Shown piece by piece: positions 16,581 to 25,022 of a stretch of DNA of 35,744 nucleotides (position 1 is its first letter; every line of letters begins with the position of its first letter). Below the pieces are notes generated by a model. That model was not told the DNA's origin. It worked only from the letters and a program-made list of their open reading frames with translations, and ran no database searches. Both the position numbers and the translations under genes were made by a program. Origin of the DNA: an uncultured Chitinophagaceae bacterium (lineage in GTDB: Bacteria > Bacteroidota > Bacteroidia > Chitinophagales > Chitinophagaceae); assembly GCA_903830285.1 (NCBI GenBank), contig CAIKTE010000279.1, positions 1 to 35,744 of the forward strand, in the 5' to 3' direction.

Positions 16581-17185
16581 TAGTTTAATTCATTTATGAG
16601 CATGGGAGCAATACTGTAATGTTCATCCTGTTCATGTAACCTTTTCAATAAGTCGTATATCATCTGCAATCCTATCTTTTCACTCCATTCAAAAGGGCCG
16701 TAAGGATAATTGGTTCCCAATTTCATTGCAATATCAATCTCTTCTTTTGAACTGACTTTTTCACCCAAGGCAAAATATGCTTCATTGATGATCATACTGA
16801 TGATCCTTGCAGCGATCATTCCCGGTTCATCTACTACAAATTGAAAATCCCATCCAAGGGCAGTCAATATCTTAGATCCTTCTTCTTTGTAAAAGTCATT
16901 ACCTGCGGCAACTTCTATCAAAGGTCTCATTAAAAAACCATTCCATGCGTTAATGCGAATGTAATTAACAGGAAGTTCTTTGCAGGTTGCAACAACCGCA
17001 TTGACAAAAACGGGTTTCTGATCGATCTGATTGAAACTAGAGCCTATTTCTTCAAATTGCAGATCAAAATAAACATCAGCATCTATTAAATCATTTTCCA
17101 TCCAGCTTATTTGAATGGCTGAAGGAATTGATCTGGAAAGAAATTCTTGTTTTTGTTGTTGATCTGCCTTTACCACAATATGCAT
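16580..17185 (-). CDS. Degenerate 3-hydroxyacyl-CoA dehydrogenase-like protein
   Basis: 201 aa from the ATG at 17185; a GTG at 17218 would add 11 residues, but the ATG opens directly on a beta-strand (MHIVVKAD). The C-terminal half (about 85-190) matches the helical domain of 3-hydroxybutyryl-CoA dehydrogenases: RPLIEVAAG, DEPGMIAARIISMIINEA and AMKLGTNYPYGPFEW. The N-terminal half has the spacing of a shrunken Rossmann domain but no GxGxxG NAD loop. The family's catalytic His (in HFFNP) is replaced in INAWNGF, although the Glu partner and the Asn of MINEA are kept. It is therefore unlikely to be a normal NAD-dependent enzyme. It is coupled to tsaB by a one-base overlap. Its role is unknown. 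Confidence 0.7.
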   Translation of the reverse strand: MHIVVKADQQQKQEFLSRSIPSAIQISWMENDLIDADVYFDLQFEEIGSSFNQIDQKPVFVNAVVATCKELPVNYIRINAWNGFLMRPLIEVAAGNDFYKEEGSKILTALGWDFQFVVDEPGMIAARIISMIINEAYFALGEKVSSKEEIDIAMKLGTNYPYGPFEWSEKIGLQMIYDLLKRLHEQDEHYSIAPMLINELN

Positions 17186-17263
17186 TGCCGAACAAGTTTT
17201 TACAAAAATAGGTTGCACAGTTGATGGAAATGCAGTTATTTGCCATGAAATAAAATCATAACC

Positions 17264-17650
17264 ATGTCAAAACAAATTATCAATACTCCCAAAGCGCCTG
17301 CACCGATCGGTCCATATAATCAGGCAGTAAAAACAGATAGCTTATTGTTTATCAGCGGACAAGTAGCTATTGACCCTGCAACCAATGAAGTAATCAAGGG
17401 AACCGTAAAAGAAGAAGCACATCAGGTGATGAAAAATCTGAAAGCGATCCTGGATGAAGCCAAATTGACTTTTGATCATGTTACTAAAACGACCATTTTT
17501 CTCAGTGATATGAGTTTGTTTGCAGACGTGAATGAAGTGTATGGATCCTATTTTAATGGCGACTATCCAGCACGCGAAACAGTTGCAGTAAAAGGATTAC
17601 CCAAGGCTGTGAATGTAGAAATAAGTATGATCGCTGTGATCAGTTTATAA
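17264..17650 (+). CDS. ridA: RidA family reactive intermediate deaminase
   Basis: 128 aa, the family's exact usual size. RidA hydrolyses reactive enamine/imine intermediates from PLP enzymes, protecting cells against 2-aminoacrylate. The motifs are APIGPYNQAVK at the N-terminus, LFISGQVAIDP, NLKAILDEA, and the signature with catalytic arginine in YPARETVAVKGLPK, followed by VNVEISMIAV. It is divergent from the dehydrogenase-like/tsaB pair with a 78-base upstream region. It ends in a strong bidirectional terminator shared with galK. It stands alone rather than in an amino-acid operon. Confidence 0.93.
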   Translation: MSKQIINTPKAPAPIGPYNQAVKTDSLLFISGQVAIDPATNEVIKGTVKEEAHQVMKNLKAILDEAKLTFDHVTKTTIFLSDMSLFADVNEVYGSYFNGDYPARETVAVKGLPKAVNVEISMIAVISL

Positions 17651-17653
17651 CAT

Positions 17654-17691
17654 AAAAAAAGTTGCCGATCATAAAGTCGGCAACTTTTTTT
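17654..17691. terminator. Bidirectional terminator between ridA and galK
   Basis: The core arms GTTGCCGA and TCGGCAAC are extended by seven A residues on the left and seven T residues on the right, with an 8-base loop. Both strands present a hairpin followed by a T-run. It serves the convergent genes ridA (plus) and galK (minus). Confidence 0.85.
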
Positions 17692-17709
17692 AATTAGAAT
17701 AAATTATAA

Positions 17710-18867
17710 TTAAGCAGGCATTATTTCATAAGTTCCATTACTGGTATTCATGATATACACTTCAGGAGTAACGCCAAATTTTACAGTATAAGCTGCAGTG
17801 ATCGATGCTACTACTGCACTTGTGTTTTCTTTTTCGATAAGGTTAATGGTACATCCGCCAAAACCACCACCCATTACCCTGGAGCCGATAATGGAGGCAT
17901 GCTTCTTTGCTTCATCCACTAAGAAATCCAGTTCATCACAACTCACTTCGTATAATTTGCTTAGGCCTTCGTGTGTTTGAAACATCAGTTTGCCAAATTC
18001 GATCAGATTGTTTTCTTCCAGATATTTTCCGGCCAATTGGGTGCGTTCAATTTCCTGTGTAACATATAAACAACGGTCATAGGTTTTTGGGTCGAGCAGA
18101 TCCTTTTGTTCCATTACTTGTTTTGAGGAAATGTTTCTGAAAGATTTTGCATCAGTCAGTTTTGTTTTCAGCAAAGCAAGGCCTTCTTCACATTGTTTTC
18201 TTCTTTTGTTATACTCTCCGCTTGCCAGTGAATGGTGTACTTTGGTATTGACGAGAACAATATCATATTTATCTAATTGTAACGGAAAGAGTTTGTATTC
18301 CAGAGAAGTGCAATCAAGCAATATCACATGATCTTTTTGTCCGTTCAAGCTTGCGAACTGGTCCATGATACCGCAGTTGACACCGGGATAACTATGCTCG
18401 GCTTTTTGAGCCAATTTTGCCATTTCAATACGATCCATTCCGAAAGAAAATATCGTATTTAATGCAAATAATAATCCACCTTCTACTGCTGCAGATGATG
18501 ATAAACCTGCACCTACGGGAAGATTGCCGCCAAATACACAATCAAATCCACCAAAAGAAACTTTGTTTTCATCCAACACATGCAATACACCCAGAACATA
18601 ATTCTTCCAACCATCTTGTTTGGCTATCTCTTTTACTTTAATGGAAAATGAATCTTCCAGATCAACACTTACAAAATTGGCTGTATCTGTATTATTGGCA
18701 GCAACAGCGAACCAGATGCCTTTGTCAATGGCTGCGGGCATTACAAATCCATCGTTGTAATCAATGTGTTCACCGATCAGATTAATTCTTCCGGGAGAAA
18801 AATATAAGCGCGGTGTTGTGGTGAAATGTTTTTTAAAACTCGTAATAATATTTTCTGCGTTAGACAT
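17710..18867 (-). CDS. galK: Galactokinase
   Basis: 385 aa GHMP-superfamily kinase that phosphorylates galactose at C1 in the Leloir pathway. The three family motifs are intact: the galactokinase signature PGRINLIGEHIDYNDG at 25-40, the ATP-binding GAGLSSSAA near 118-126, and the C-terminal GGGFGGC near 341. Catalytic Arg and Asp are in the first motif region and in NCGIMDQFAS. It starts 2 bases after the galM stop codon, so the order of transcription is galM then galK. galT and galE are not in the window. Confidence 0.95.
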   Translation of the reverse strand: MSNAENIITSFKKHFTTTPRLYFSPGRINLIGEHIDYNDGFVMPAAIDKGIWFAVAANNTDTANFVSVDLEDSFSIKVKEIAKQDGWKNYVLGVLHVLDENKVSFGGFDCVFGGNLPVGAGLSSSAAVEGGLLFALNTIFSFGMDRIEMAKLAQKAEHSYPGVNCGIMDQFASLNGQKDHVILLDCTSLEYKLFPLQLDKYDIVLVNTKVHHSLASGEYNKRRKQCEEGLALLKTKLTDAKSFRNISSKQVMEQKDLLDPKTYDRCLYVTQEIERTQLAGKYLEENNLIEFGKLMFQTHEGLSKLYEVSCDELDFLVDEAKKHASIIGSRVMGGGFGGCTINLIEKENTSAVVASITAAYTVKFGVTPEVYIMNTSNGTYEIMPA

Positions 18868-18869
18868 AA

Positions 18870-19811
18870 TTATTTTGCTTTTAAAATATAGGAAGTGGTG
18901 AAATTATAAACATGATGCGGTTCCAGGAATTTTATTCCTATTCCGTTATTGAATGAATCGGGTACGCTGCTTAAATTTTCTATGGCAATGCTTTTGCGAT
19001 GATCGGGGGTATAGACCTGCAAATATGGATAAGATGATTCAGGCTGCAAGATTAATTCCAATTGATCATTACTTAGAACACATTTTGGATGTTTTGTTTT
19101 ATTCAGTTCAAAGCAATTATCCAAAAAAGTATCGTTCAGTAAATCACCGTTTGTAAATCGTTCGTCTTTTAATTTATTACCAGTAGGCAATAATGTAGCA
19201 TCGAATTCCAACATGGTATCACTATCAAACTGAAGGGTACAATGATTCACATCCGTTCCTAAGTTGAAATATGGATGCCATCCTTCGGCATAGGGAATGG
19301 ATTGTTTATTGGAATGATGCACTGCAGAACGAACCGTTACTTTATTATCTTTCTCCAATTTCCATTTTAAAGTAACATCATAAGTGAAGGGATAACCTTT
19401 ATCAGTTCCTGCATAATGGTGATGTAGTGTAACTGAAGCCTGGTGTTCATCAGCAAAAATATCTTTCACTTCAAAAACAGCATCATAAGTAATGCCATGA
19501 ATGGCATGTGGGGGAATGAAAAATTTCTCCACCTGATAATCTGTGTTTTCAAAATTGTATTTGCCTTTGTTCATGCGACAAACAAAAGGACTTAATCGGG
19601 CACTTTTAAATCCATTAGTGATATTTTTTACAGCATCTTCAGGAGAACTGTAAGCATCTATCACATTCAATAATTTTCCCTGTACGGGAATTTTAAATGC
19701 ATTCAGCAATCCGCCGAAAGCATATACTTCTGCTTCACATTTGGTCTTTGTATCTTTTAGAGTAATAACCGGATAAATGGAAGAAACGTCAACATTCACA
19801 TCGAAGTTCAT
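18870..19811 (-). CDS. galM: Aldose 1-epimerase (galactose mutarotase)
   Basis: 313 aa from the ATG at 19811; a TTG two codons upstream is in frame but less likely. It interconverts alpha and beta anomers of aldoses, supplying galactokinase with alpha-galactose. The beta-sandwich fold shows the catalytic/substrate histidines in PHAIHGITYD (near 110) and EGWHPYFNLG (near 180). The C-terminal IAIENLSSVPDSFNNGIGI with its conserved acidic residues is characteristic of the family. It is the first gene of a two-gene galM-galK operon and is divergent from icmF across a 125-base intergenic region. Confidence 0.88.
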   Translation of the reverse strand: MNFDVNVDVSSIYPVITLKDTKTKCEAEVYAFGGLLNAFKIPVQGKLLNVIDAYSSPEDAVKNITNGFKSARLSPFVCRMNKGKYNFENTDYQVEKFFIPPHAIHGITYDAVFEVKDIFADEHQASVTLHHHYAGTDKGYPFTYDVTLKWKLEKDNKVTVRSAVHHSNKQSIPYAEGWHPYFNLGTDVNHCTLQFDSDTMLEFDATLLPTGNKLKDERFTNGDLLNDTFLDNCFELNKTKHPKCVLSNDQLELILQPESSYPYLQVYTPDHRKSIAIENLSSVPDSFNNGIGIKFLEPHHVYNFTTSYILKAK

Positions 19812-19908
19812 AGGCAATTTTGTGATGAAAGTAACGAGTTTTTTGACTTGAGTGGATGAGTTTTATCATTTGCTTTTTAAAAACTAACAACCGTTAACTT
19901 CAAAAACC

Positions 19909-19916
19909 TAATTTTG
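19909..19916 (+). promoter_or_regulatory. Bacteroidota -7 element for icmF
   Basis: TAATTTTG matches TAnnTTTG and ends 20 bases before the ATG at 19937. The -33 region is not recognisable. Confidence 0.45.
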
Positions 19917-19936
19917 TCTCTATCCAAAAATGAAAT

Positions 19937-22900
19937 ATGGGTTATACGCAGCAAAATAAGATCCGCATTGTTACAGCCGCCTCTTTGTTTGACGGGCATG
20001 ATGCAGCTATCAATATCATGCGCCGTATCATGCAGAGCAAGGGTGCCGAAATCATACATCTAGGCCATAACAGGACCGTATTGGAAATTGTGGAAGCAGC
20101 CATTGAAGAAGACGCGCAGGGTATTGCAATTACTTCTTATCAAGGGGGCCATTTGGAGTTTTTTAAATACATGAAAGACCTGCTGAATGAAAACGGATGT
20201 GGTCATATCAAAATATTCGGTGGTGGAGGTGGAACTATTTTACCGGAAGAAATAAGAGAATTACAAAGTTATGGCATTACTAAAATTTATTCTCCTGATG
20301 ATGGCAGGCATATGGGTTTGGAAGGAATGATCGAAGATGTGATCAGACAATGTGACTTCAATTTATATGGTGATGGGGATTATAAAACACCAATGGGTTT
20401 GGGTGAGGTAAAAGATGTTAGAAAAATTGCAAGATTGATCACAAATGCAGAGAATGGTTTAACGTCCACTGTCCATCGTCAATCGTCTACCGTTATTCCG
20501 GTCTTAGGCATCACAGGTACAGGCGGTGCGGGAAAAAGTTCAGTAGTTGATGAGATCGTTCGTCGCTATTTAAACAGTTACAAGGAGAAGACCATAGCTG
20601 TTATATCAGTAGATCCTTCGAAGAAAAAAACAGGCGGAGCATTACTAGGCGATAGAATTAGAATGAATGCCATCTCAAACCCGCGTGCATATATGCGAAG
20701 TTTGGCAACCAGGGATGATAATACTGCATTAAGTTCTCATGTGCAGGATGCCATCGACATTTGTAAAGCTGCGGATTTTGATTTCATTATTTTAGAAAGT
20801 GCTGGTGTTGGACAGAGTGATGCCAGTATCTTAGAACATTGTGATGTAAGCATGTATGTGATGACGCCTGAATTTGGTGCTGCATCTCAGTTAGAGAAGA
20901 TCAATATGCTGGATTATGCTGATGTTGTTTGTATCAATAAGTTTGATAAGGCTGGTGCACTAGATGCATTGAATGATATCAGAAAGCAGTACAAACGCAA
21001 TCATAATTTATTTACTGCAAAAGATGCTGAACTGCCCATTATTGGTACCTGTGCCAATAAATTCAATGATGATGGAGTGAATCAGTTATTTGAATTATTG
21101 ATCGATAAGATTCAAACAAAAACTGCTGTAAATTTTGGAGATATAAAATCTTTTGTATCAGGTAGTAAGCTTGATAGTGCGATCATTCCATCTAAGCGTA
21201 TCCGTTATTTGAGTGAGATCAGCGAGAGTAACAGAAATTATGATCTGCTGGTAAAAGAACAATCAGCTATTGCTTCTAAATTGTATCAATTACACGGGAC
21301 TTTATCCATCCTGCAAAATAAAAATGAGCATGCTTCTTTGGTAATTGCCATTCAGAAAGAGATCAATTTTTATACAGAACAGTTAACACCTGTTGCAAAA
21401 AAACTGATCAGTAACTGGCCTGAAAAGATAAAAGCATATCAGCAAGATTTTTATCAATATAAAGTGCGTGATAAAATCATTCAGCAGGAAATGTTCCGAA
21501 CCAGTTTATCGGGCACAAGAATTTCAAAAGTAGTATTACCAAAATATAAAGACTGGGGAGATCTCTTGACCTGGCAGGCACAGGAAAATGTGCCCGGTCA
21601 TTTTCCTTTTACTTCAGGCGTGTTTCCTCTAAAACGAGAAGGGGAAGATCCCACGAGAATGTTTGCAGGTGAGGGTGGGCCTGAGAGAACAAATAAACGT
21701 TTCCATTATGTTTCTGTTGGGCAGCCTGCCATCCGCCTCAGCACTGCATTTGACAGTGTTACTTTGTATGGCGAAGATCCGGGTGAGCGCCCTGATATTT
21801 ATGGTAAAGTAGGAAATAGTGGTGTTAGTATTGCAACTGTTGATGATGCAAAAAAATTATACAGTGGTTTTGATCTCTGCGACCCTAAAACCTCTGTAAG
21901 TATGACCATTAATGGCCCTGCTCCCATCGTTCTTGCTTTCTTTATGAATGCAGCGATTGATCAGTTATGCGAAAAGTATATAACCGATCATGGACTTTGG
22001 ACCATGGTGAAGGGTATTAGCAAAGAAAAATTTAAAACATCCGGCAAACCGATTTACTATAATCCTTCTTCGCCCGAAAGATTACCCGAAGGCAATGACG
22101 GACTGGGACTGCAATTATTGGGCTTAAGCGGCGATGAAGTGTTGCCGGAAGAAGTATATATAAAATTAAAAGCGCAGGCTTTAGCTCAGGTTCGAGGAAC
22201 CGTTCAGGCCGATATTTTAAAAGAAGATCAGGCACAGAATACATGCATCTTTTCAACAGAGTTTGCTTTGAAACTGATGGGAGATGTACAGCAATATTTT
22301 ATCGATAACAGTGTCCGCAATTTTTACAGTGTGAGTATCAGTGGATATCATATTGCAGAAGCGGGTGCTAATCCCATTACCCAACTGGCATTTACCTTAT
22401 CCAATGGATTTACTTATGTTGAATATTATTTGAGCAGAGGAATGAGTATTGATGAGTTTGCCGGTAACCTGTCTTTTTTCTTCAGTAATGGAATGGATCC
22501 CGAGTATAGTGTTATTGGTCGTGTAGCAAGAAGGATATGGGCAAAAGCCATGCGATATAAATACAAGGCCAATAAGCGCAGCCAGATGTTGAAATATCAT
22601 ATTCAAACTAGCGGCCGCTCCTTACATGCTCAGGAAATTGATTTCAATGATATCAGAACAACCTTGCAGGCATTGTATGCGATCTATGATAATTGCAATT
22701 CATTACATACGAATGCTTATGACGAAGCCATCACCACACCAACAGAAGAAAGTGTAAGGAGAGCAATGGCCATTCAGTTGATTATTAATCGCGAATTGGG
22801 TTCTGCCATTACGGAAAATTTTATACAGGGTTCTTTTATCATTGAAGAATTGACGGACCTTGTTGAAGAAGCTGTATTGGTTGAATTTGACCGCATCAAT

Positions 22901-23293
22901 GAACGTGGCGGTGTTTTGGGTGCGATGGAAAGAATGTATCAAAGAAATAAGATCCAGGAAGAAAGTTTGTACTATGAAACATTAAAACATACCGGTGAAT
23001 TACCGATCGTTGGCGTGAATACTTTCCTGAATAAAAAAGGGAGTCCTACCATACTGCCCACAGAAGTGATCCGTTCCACCAAAGAAGAAAAAGAACTGCA
23101 AGTGGAAAACCTGCATGCTTTTTGGAAACGTAATGAACATCGGTCAGCAGCCATGCTGGAAAATTTAAAGGAAGTTGCTATAAGCAACGGGAACTTATTT
23201 GAAGCATTGATGGAAACAGTAAAATATTGTTCACTCGGACAAATCACTCATGCATTATATGAAGTTGGCGGGCAATACAGAAGAAACATGTAA
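19937..23293 (+). CDS. icmF: Fused isobutyryl-CoA mutase (IcmF), B12-dependent
   Basis: 1118 aa, within the usual IcmF length. IcmF interconverts isobutyryl-CoA and n-butyryl-CoA with adenosylcobalamin and carries its own G-protein chaperone. Domain order is clear. The B12-binding domain (about 8-140) has His21 in FDGHDAA, SYQGGH and GGGGGT. The MeaB-like GTPase (about 185-400) has P-loop GTGGAGKSS and [18 protein letters not shown] helical linker follows (about 410-530), then the mutase TIM barrel (from about 540) with [26 protein letters not shown] and [15 protein letters not shown] stands where methylmalonyl-CoA mutases have a tyrosine, which fits IcmF rather than MCM. The linker before the GTPase is encoded by word-like repetitive DNA. 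The gene stands alone. Confidence 0.93.
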   Translation: MGYTQQNKIRIVTAASLFDGHDAAINIMRRIMQSKGAEIIHLGHNRTVLEIVEAAIEEDAQGIAITSYQGGHLEFFKYMKDLLNENGCGHIKIFGGGGGTILPEEIRELQSYGITKIYSPDDGRHMGLEGMIEDVIRQCDFNLYGDGDYKTPMGLGEVKDVRKIARLITNAENGLTSTVHRQSSTVIPVLGITGTGGAGKSSVVDEIVRRYLNSYKEKTIAVISVDPSKKKTGGALLGDRIRMNAISNPRAYMRSLATRDDNTALSSHVQDAIDICKAADFDFIILESAGVGQSDASILEHCDVSMYVMTPEFGAASQLEKINMLDYADVVCINKFDKAGALDALNDIRKQYKRNHNLFTAKDAELPIIGTCANKFNDDGVNQLFELLIDKIQTKTAVNFGDIKSFVSGSKLDSAIIPSKRIRYLSEISESNRNYDLLVKEQSAIASKLYQLHGTLSILQNKNEHASLVIAIQKEINFYTEQLTPVAKKLISNWPEKIKAYQQDFYQYKVRDKIIQQEMFRTSLSGTRISKVVLPKYKDWGDLLTWQAQENVPGHFPFTSGVFPLKREGEDPTRMFAGEGGPERTNKRFHYVSVGQPAIRLSTAFDSVTLYGEDPGERPDIYGKVGNSGVSIATVDDAKKLYSGFDLCDPKTSVSMTINGPAPIVLAFFMNAAIDQLCEKYITDHGLWTMVKGISKEKFKTSGKPIYYNPSSPERLPEGNDGLGLQLLGLSGDEVLPEEVYIKLKAQALAQVRGTVQADILKEDQAQNTCIFSTEFALKLMGDVQQYFIDNSVRNFYSVSISGYHIAEAGANPITQLAFTLSNGFTYVEYYLSRGMSIDEFAGNLSFFFSNGMDPEYSVIGRVARRIWAKAMRYKYKANKRSQMLKYHIQTSGRSLHAQEIDFNDIRTTLQALYAIYDNCNSLHTNAYDEAITTPTEESVRRAMAIQLIINRELGSAITENFIQGSFIIEELTDLVEEAVLVEFDRINERGGVLGAMERMYQRNKIQEESLYYETLKHTGELPIVGVNTFLNKKGSPTILPTEVIRSTKEEKELQVENLHAFWKRNEHRSAAMLENLKEVAISNGNLFEALMETVKYCSLGQITHALYEVGGQYRRNM
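20463..20492. repeat. Word-like repeat in the icmF B12/GTPase linker
   Basis: Near-repeats of CGTCCACTG, TCCATCGTC, AATCGTC and TACCGT encode the linker [10 protein letters not shown] just before the P-loop. The DNA has the look of dispersed GTCCATCGTC-type words rather than conserved coding sequence. Confidence 0.35.
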
Positions 23294-23297
23294 TTTA

Positions 23298-23330
23298 TTT
23301 GGCGGACGATTTTAAAGTATATTATATTTG
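23298..23330 (+). promoter_or_regulatory. Full Bacteroidota -33/-7 promoter
   Basis: TTTG (23298-23301), a 21-base spacer and TATATTTG (23323-23330) make a complete match to the Bacteroidota consensus. It ends 29 bases before the ATG at 23360. This is one of the two clearest promoters in the window. Confidence 0.65.
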
Positions 23331-23359
23331 ATATATACGACAAAGCCGAAAGAAAATTT

Positions 23360-24310
23360 ATGCGAACAGCTTTCTTTATTTTTTCAATCTTTTTTATTTC
23401 TGCAACACAATCTCAAACAATTCAGAAGTATTATGATTATCAATGGAAGGAAACGGATGCTGCTAATGCTCGATTCTTAGGAGTGCTAAAATATACAGAT
23501 AGTGGTTGGCACAGAAGAGATTATTTCCTCCATGAAACAAATAATCTTCAGATGGATGGCACATATTTAGACAGTAGTTGTAAAGTTCCCCATGGTTTTT
23601 TTTATTATTTCTATGCAAATAAAAATTTAAAAAGCATCGGTAAATATTTGAATGGAAAAAAAGAAGGATGGTGGTTAAGTTATCATAATAATGGAGTAAT
23701 GAGTGATTCTACATTTTATGAAGATGGTCTTTTAGCTGTTTCTTCAATGGGATGGTATCCAAATGGTTTTCTTGCTGATTCCAATATTGTTAATGCTCAA
23801 ATAAGAACTGCCTTTAATTGGTTCGACAATGGACATTTGTCATCAGCAGGGCGGTATAACAGTTTGGGAAGAATGATAGGTAAATGGCAATTTTTTTATC
23901 CCTCAGATAAACTCGCATCGCTTGAATCATATGACGAAACTGGGCATTTAATTGACAAAACATATTTTGATGAAAATGGGAATTCGATGGATACAACTAA
24001 TCGAACAAAACCTGCAGAATTTCCGGGTGGATTAAAAGCTTGGCAAAAATATTTAGACAGTAAAATGTATTTTCCAAATCAATATAAAATAGCAAATTCA
24101 GATAAAGCAGTTGTAGTAATTAATTTTACCATCAGTGAAGATGGTTCTGTAGAAGATGTATTTGTTGAAACTCCCTTTTACGAACCCTTTAATGTTATTG
24201 CTTTGAATGTTATTAAGAGATCTCCCAAATGGAATCCTGCATTTCTTCATAACCGAAATGTAAAGTTTCATCATCGTCAAGCAATAGTTTTTAATCAGAT
24301 CAATGAGTAA
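23360..24310 (+). CDS. Secreted MORN-repeat protein with TonB C-terminal domain
   Basis: 316 aa. It has a signal peptide (MRTAFFIFSIFFISATQSQ). The centre (about 70-205) contains several MORN_2-type units of the pattern NGKKEGWWLSYHNNGVMSDS, also SIGKYLNG, GWYPNGFLADS, NWFDNGHLSSAGRYN and LGRMIGKWQFFYP. The C-terminus (about 215-312) matches a TonB C-terminal domain: PAEFPGGLKAWQKYL, VVVINFTISEDGSVEDV and the final RSPKWNPA helix-strand. There is no N-terminal transmembrane anchor or proline-rich spacer as in true TonB. Such secreted MORN/TonB-C proteins are common in Bacteroidota and of unknown function. It has its own promoter. Confidence 0.72.
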   Translation: MRTAFFIFSIFFISATQSQTIQKYYDYQWKETDAANARFLGVLKYTDSGWHRRDYFLHETNNLQMDGTYLDSSCKVPHGFFYYFYANKNLKSIGKYLNGKKEGWWLSYHNNGVMSDSTFYEDGLLAVSSMGWYPNGFLADSNIVNAQIRTAFNWFDNGHLSSAGRYNSLGRMIGKWQFFYPSDKLASLESYDETGHLIDKTYFDENGNSMDTTNRTKPAEFPGGLKAWQKYLDSKMYFPNQYKIANSDKAVVVINFTISEDGSVEDVFVETPFYEPFNVIALNVIKRSPKWNPAFLHNRNVKFHHRQAIVFNQINE

Positions 24311-24351
24311 AAACAATGAACTGCAAAAAAAAACATATAGCTTCGATACTA

Positions 24352-24359
24352 TAATTTTG
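24352..24359 (+). promoter_or_regulatory. Possible -7 element close to start codon
   Basis: TAATTTTG matches TAnnTTTG but ends only 4 bases before the ATG at 24364, so any transcript would be leaderless or start within the gene. It may be coincidental in AT-rich sequence. Confidence 0.25.
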
Positions 24360-24363
24360 TACA

Positions 24364-24957
24364 ATGAAGTTTAAAATATTTTTTGTGGCTTTTGTAGTGT
24401 TCAGTTTTAATAATATATATAGCCAGATCAGAAAAATTGATACTACCATAGTGATCGGTAAAGCAGGGTACAAAGTTTCATGTAATAATAAAGCTGCCGA
24501 CAAAAATCTTCTTTCAATAAAGCCGATCGGTTTTGAAGGCGGTTCTCGAGAAGCTCAATTTTATGTGAGGGGTAAAGTGATCCGAGCAGAAGTTGAAGAC
24601 TTTAATAATGATGGTTTCCCTGATCTTATCATTTTTACAGCAGGTGGCGATCAAATAGGTGATCTTGTAAATGTTGTTTATGTATATGCCATCGCTTCTG
24701 CCGAAAACAAATCATTTGTACCTATATATTTTCCAGATATACTGGATGATCCGAAATTAAGGATCGGTTATAAAGGGCATGATGAATATTCATTAATGGA
24801 AGGAACACTCATGAGAAAGTTTCCTGTATATAATACAGGCGACAGTACTAATAACCCCACAGGCGGTAAAAGGATCGTACGATATAAAATGATCCCTTCA
24901 GAAGGAGGGGGCGGCTATAAATTTAAAGTATTAAGTACCTATGCCGTGAAAGAATAA
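24364..24957 (+). CDS. Small secreted protein with acidic DFNNDG motif
   Basis: 197 aa with a signal peptide (MKFKIFFVAFVVFSFNNIYSQ). The mature part is beta-rich with VEDFNNDGFPDLIIFT, an Asp/Asn-rich loop like those in FG-GAP or EF-hand-type calcium sites. Later it has GYKGHDEYSLMEGTLMRKFPVY and NPTGGKRIVRYKM. I recall a similar second half in proteins annotated as PliI-type lysozyme inhibitors, but I cannot confirm this and do not assign it. It follows the MORN/TonB-C gene after 53 bases on the same strand, so it may be cotranscribed. It ends in a strong terminator. Function unknown. Confidence 0.65.
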   Translation: MKFKIFFVAFVVFSFNNIYSQIRKIDTTIVIGKAGYKVSCNNKAADKNLLSIKPIGFEGGSREAQFYVRGKVIRAEVEDFNNDGFPDLIIFTAGGDQIGDLVNVVYVYAIASAENKSFVPIYFPDILDDPKLRIGYKGHDEYSLMEGTLMRKFPVYNTGDSTNNPTGGKRIVRYKMIPSEGGGGYKFKVLSTYAVKE

Positions 24958-24971
24958 ATGAAACCTCTAAA

Positions 24972-25011
24972 AATAAAAATACCCGCTGCAAACGCAGCGG
25001 GTATTTTTATT
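24972..25011. terminator. Bidirectional terminator
   Basis: The left arm 24972-24989 (GC core ACCCGCTGC) pairs perfectly with the right arm 24994-25011 (GCAGCGGGT core) around the loop AAAC. A-rich and T-rich flanks serve both strands. It separates the convergent genes ending at 24957 and 25023. Confidence 0.88.
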
Positions 25012-25022
25012 TAAATAAGATA

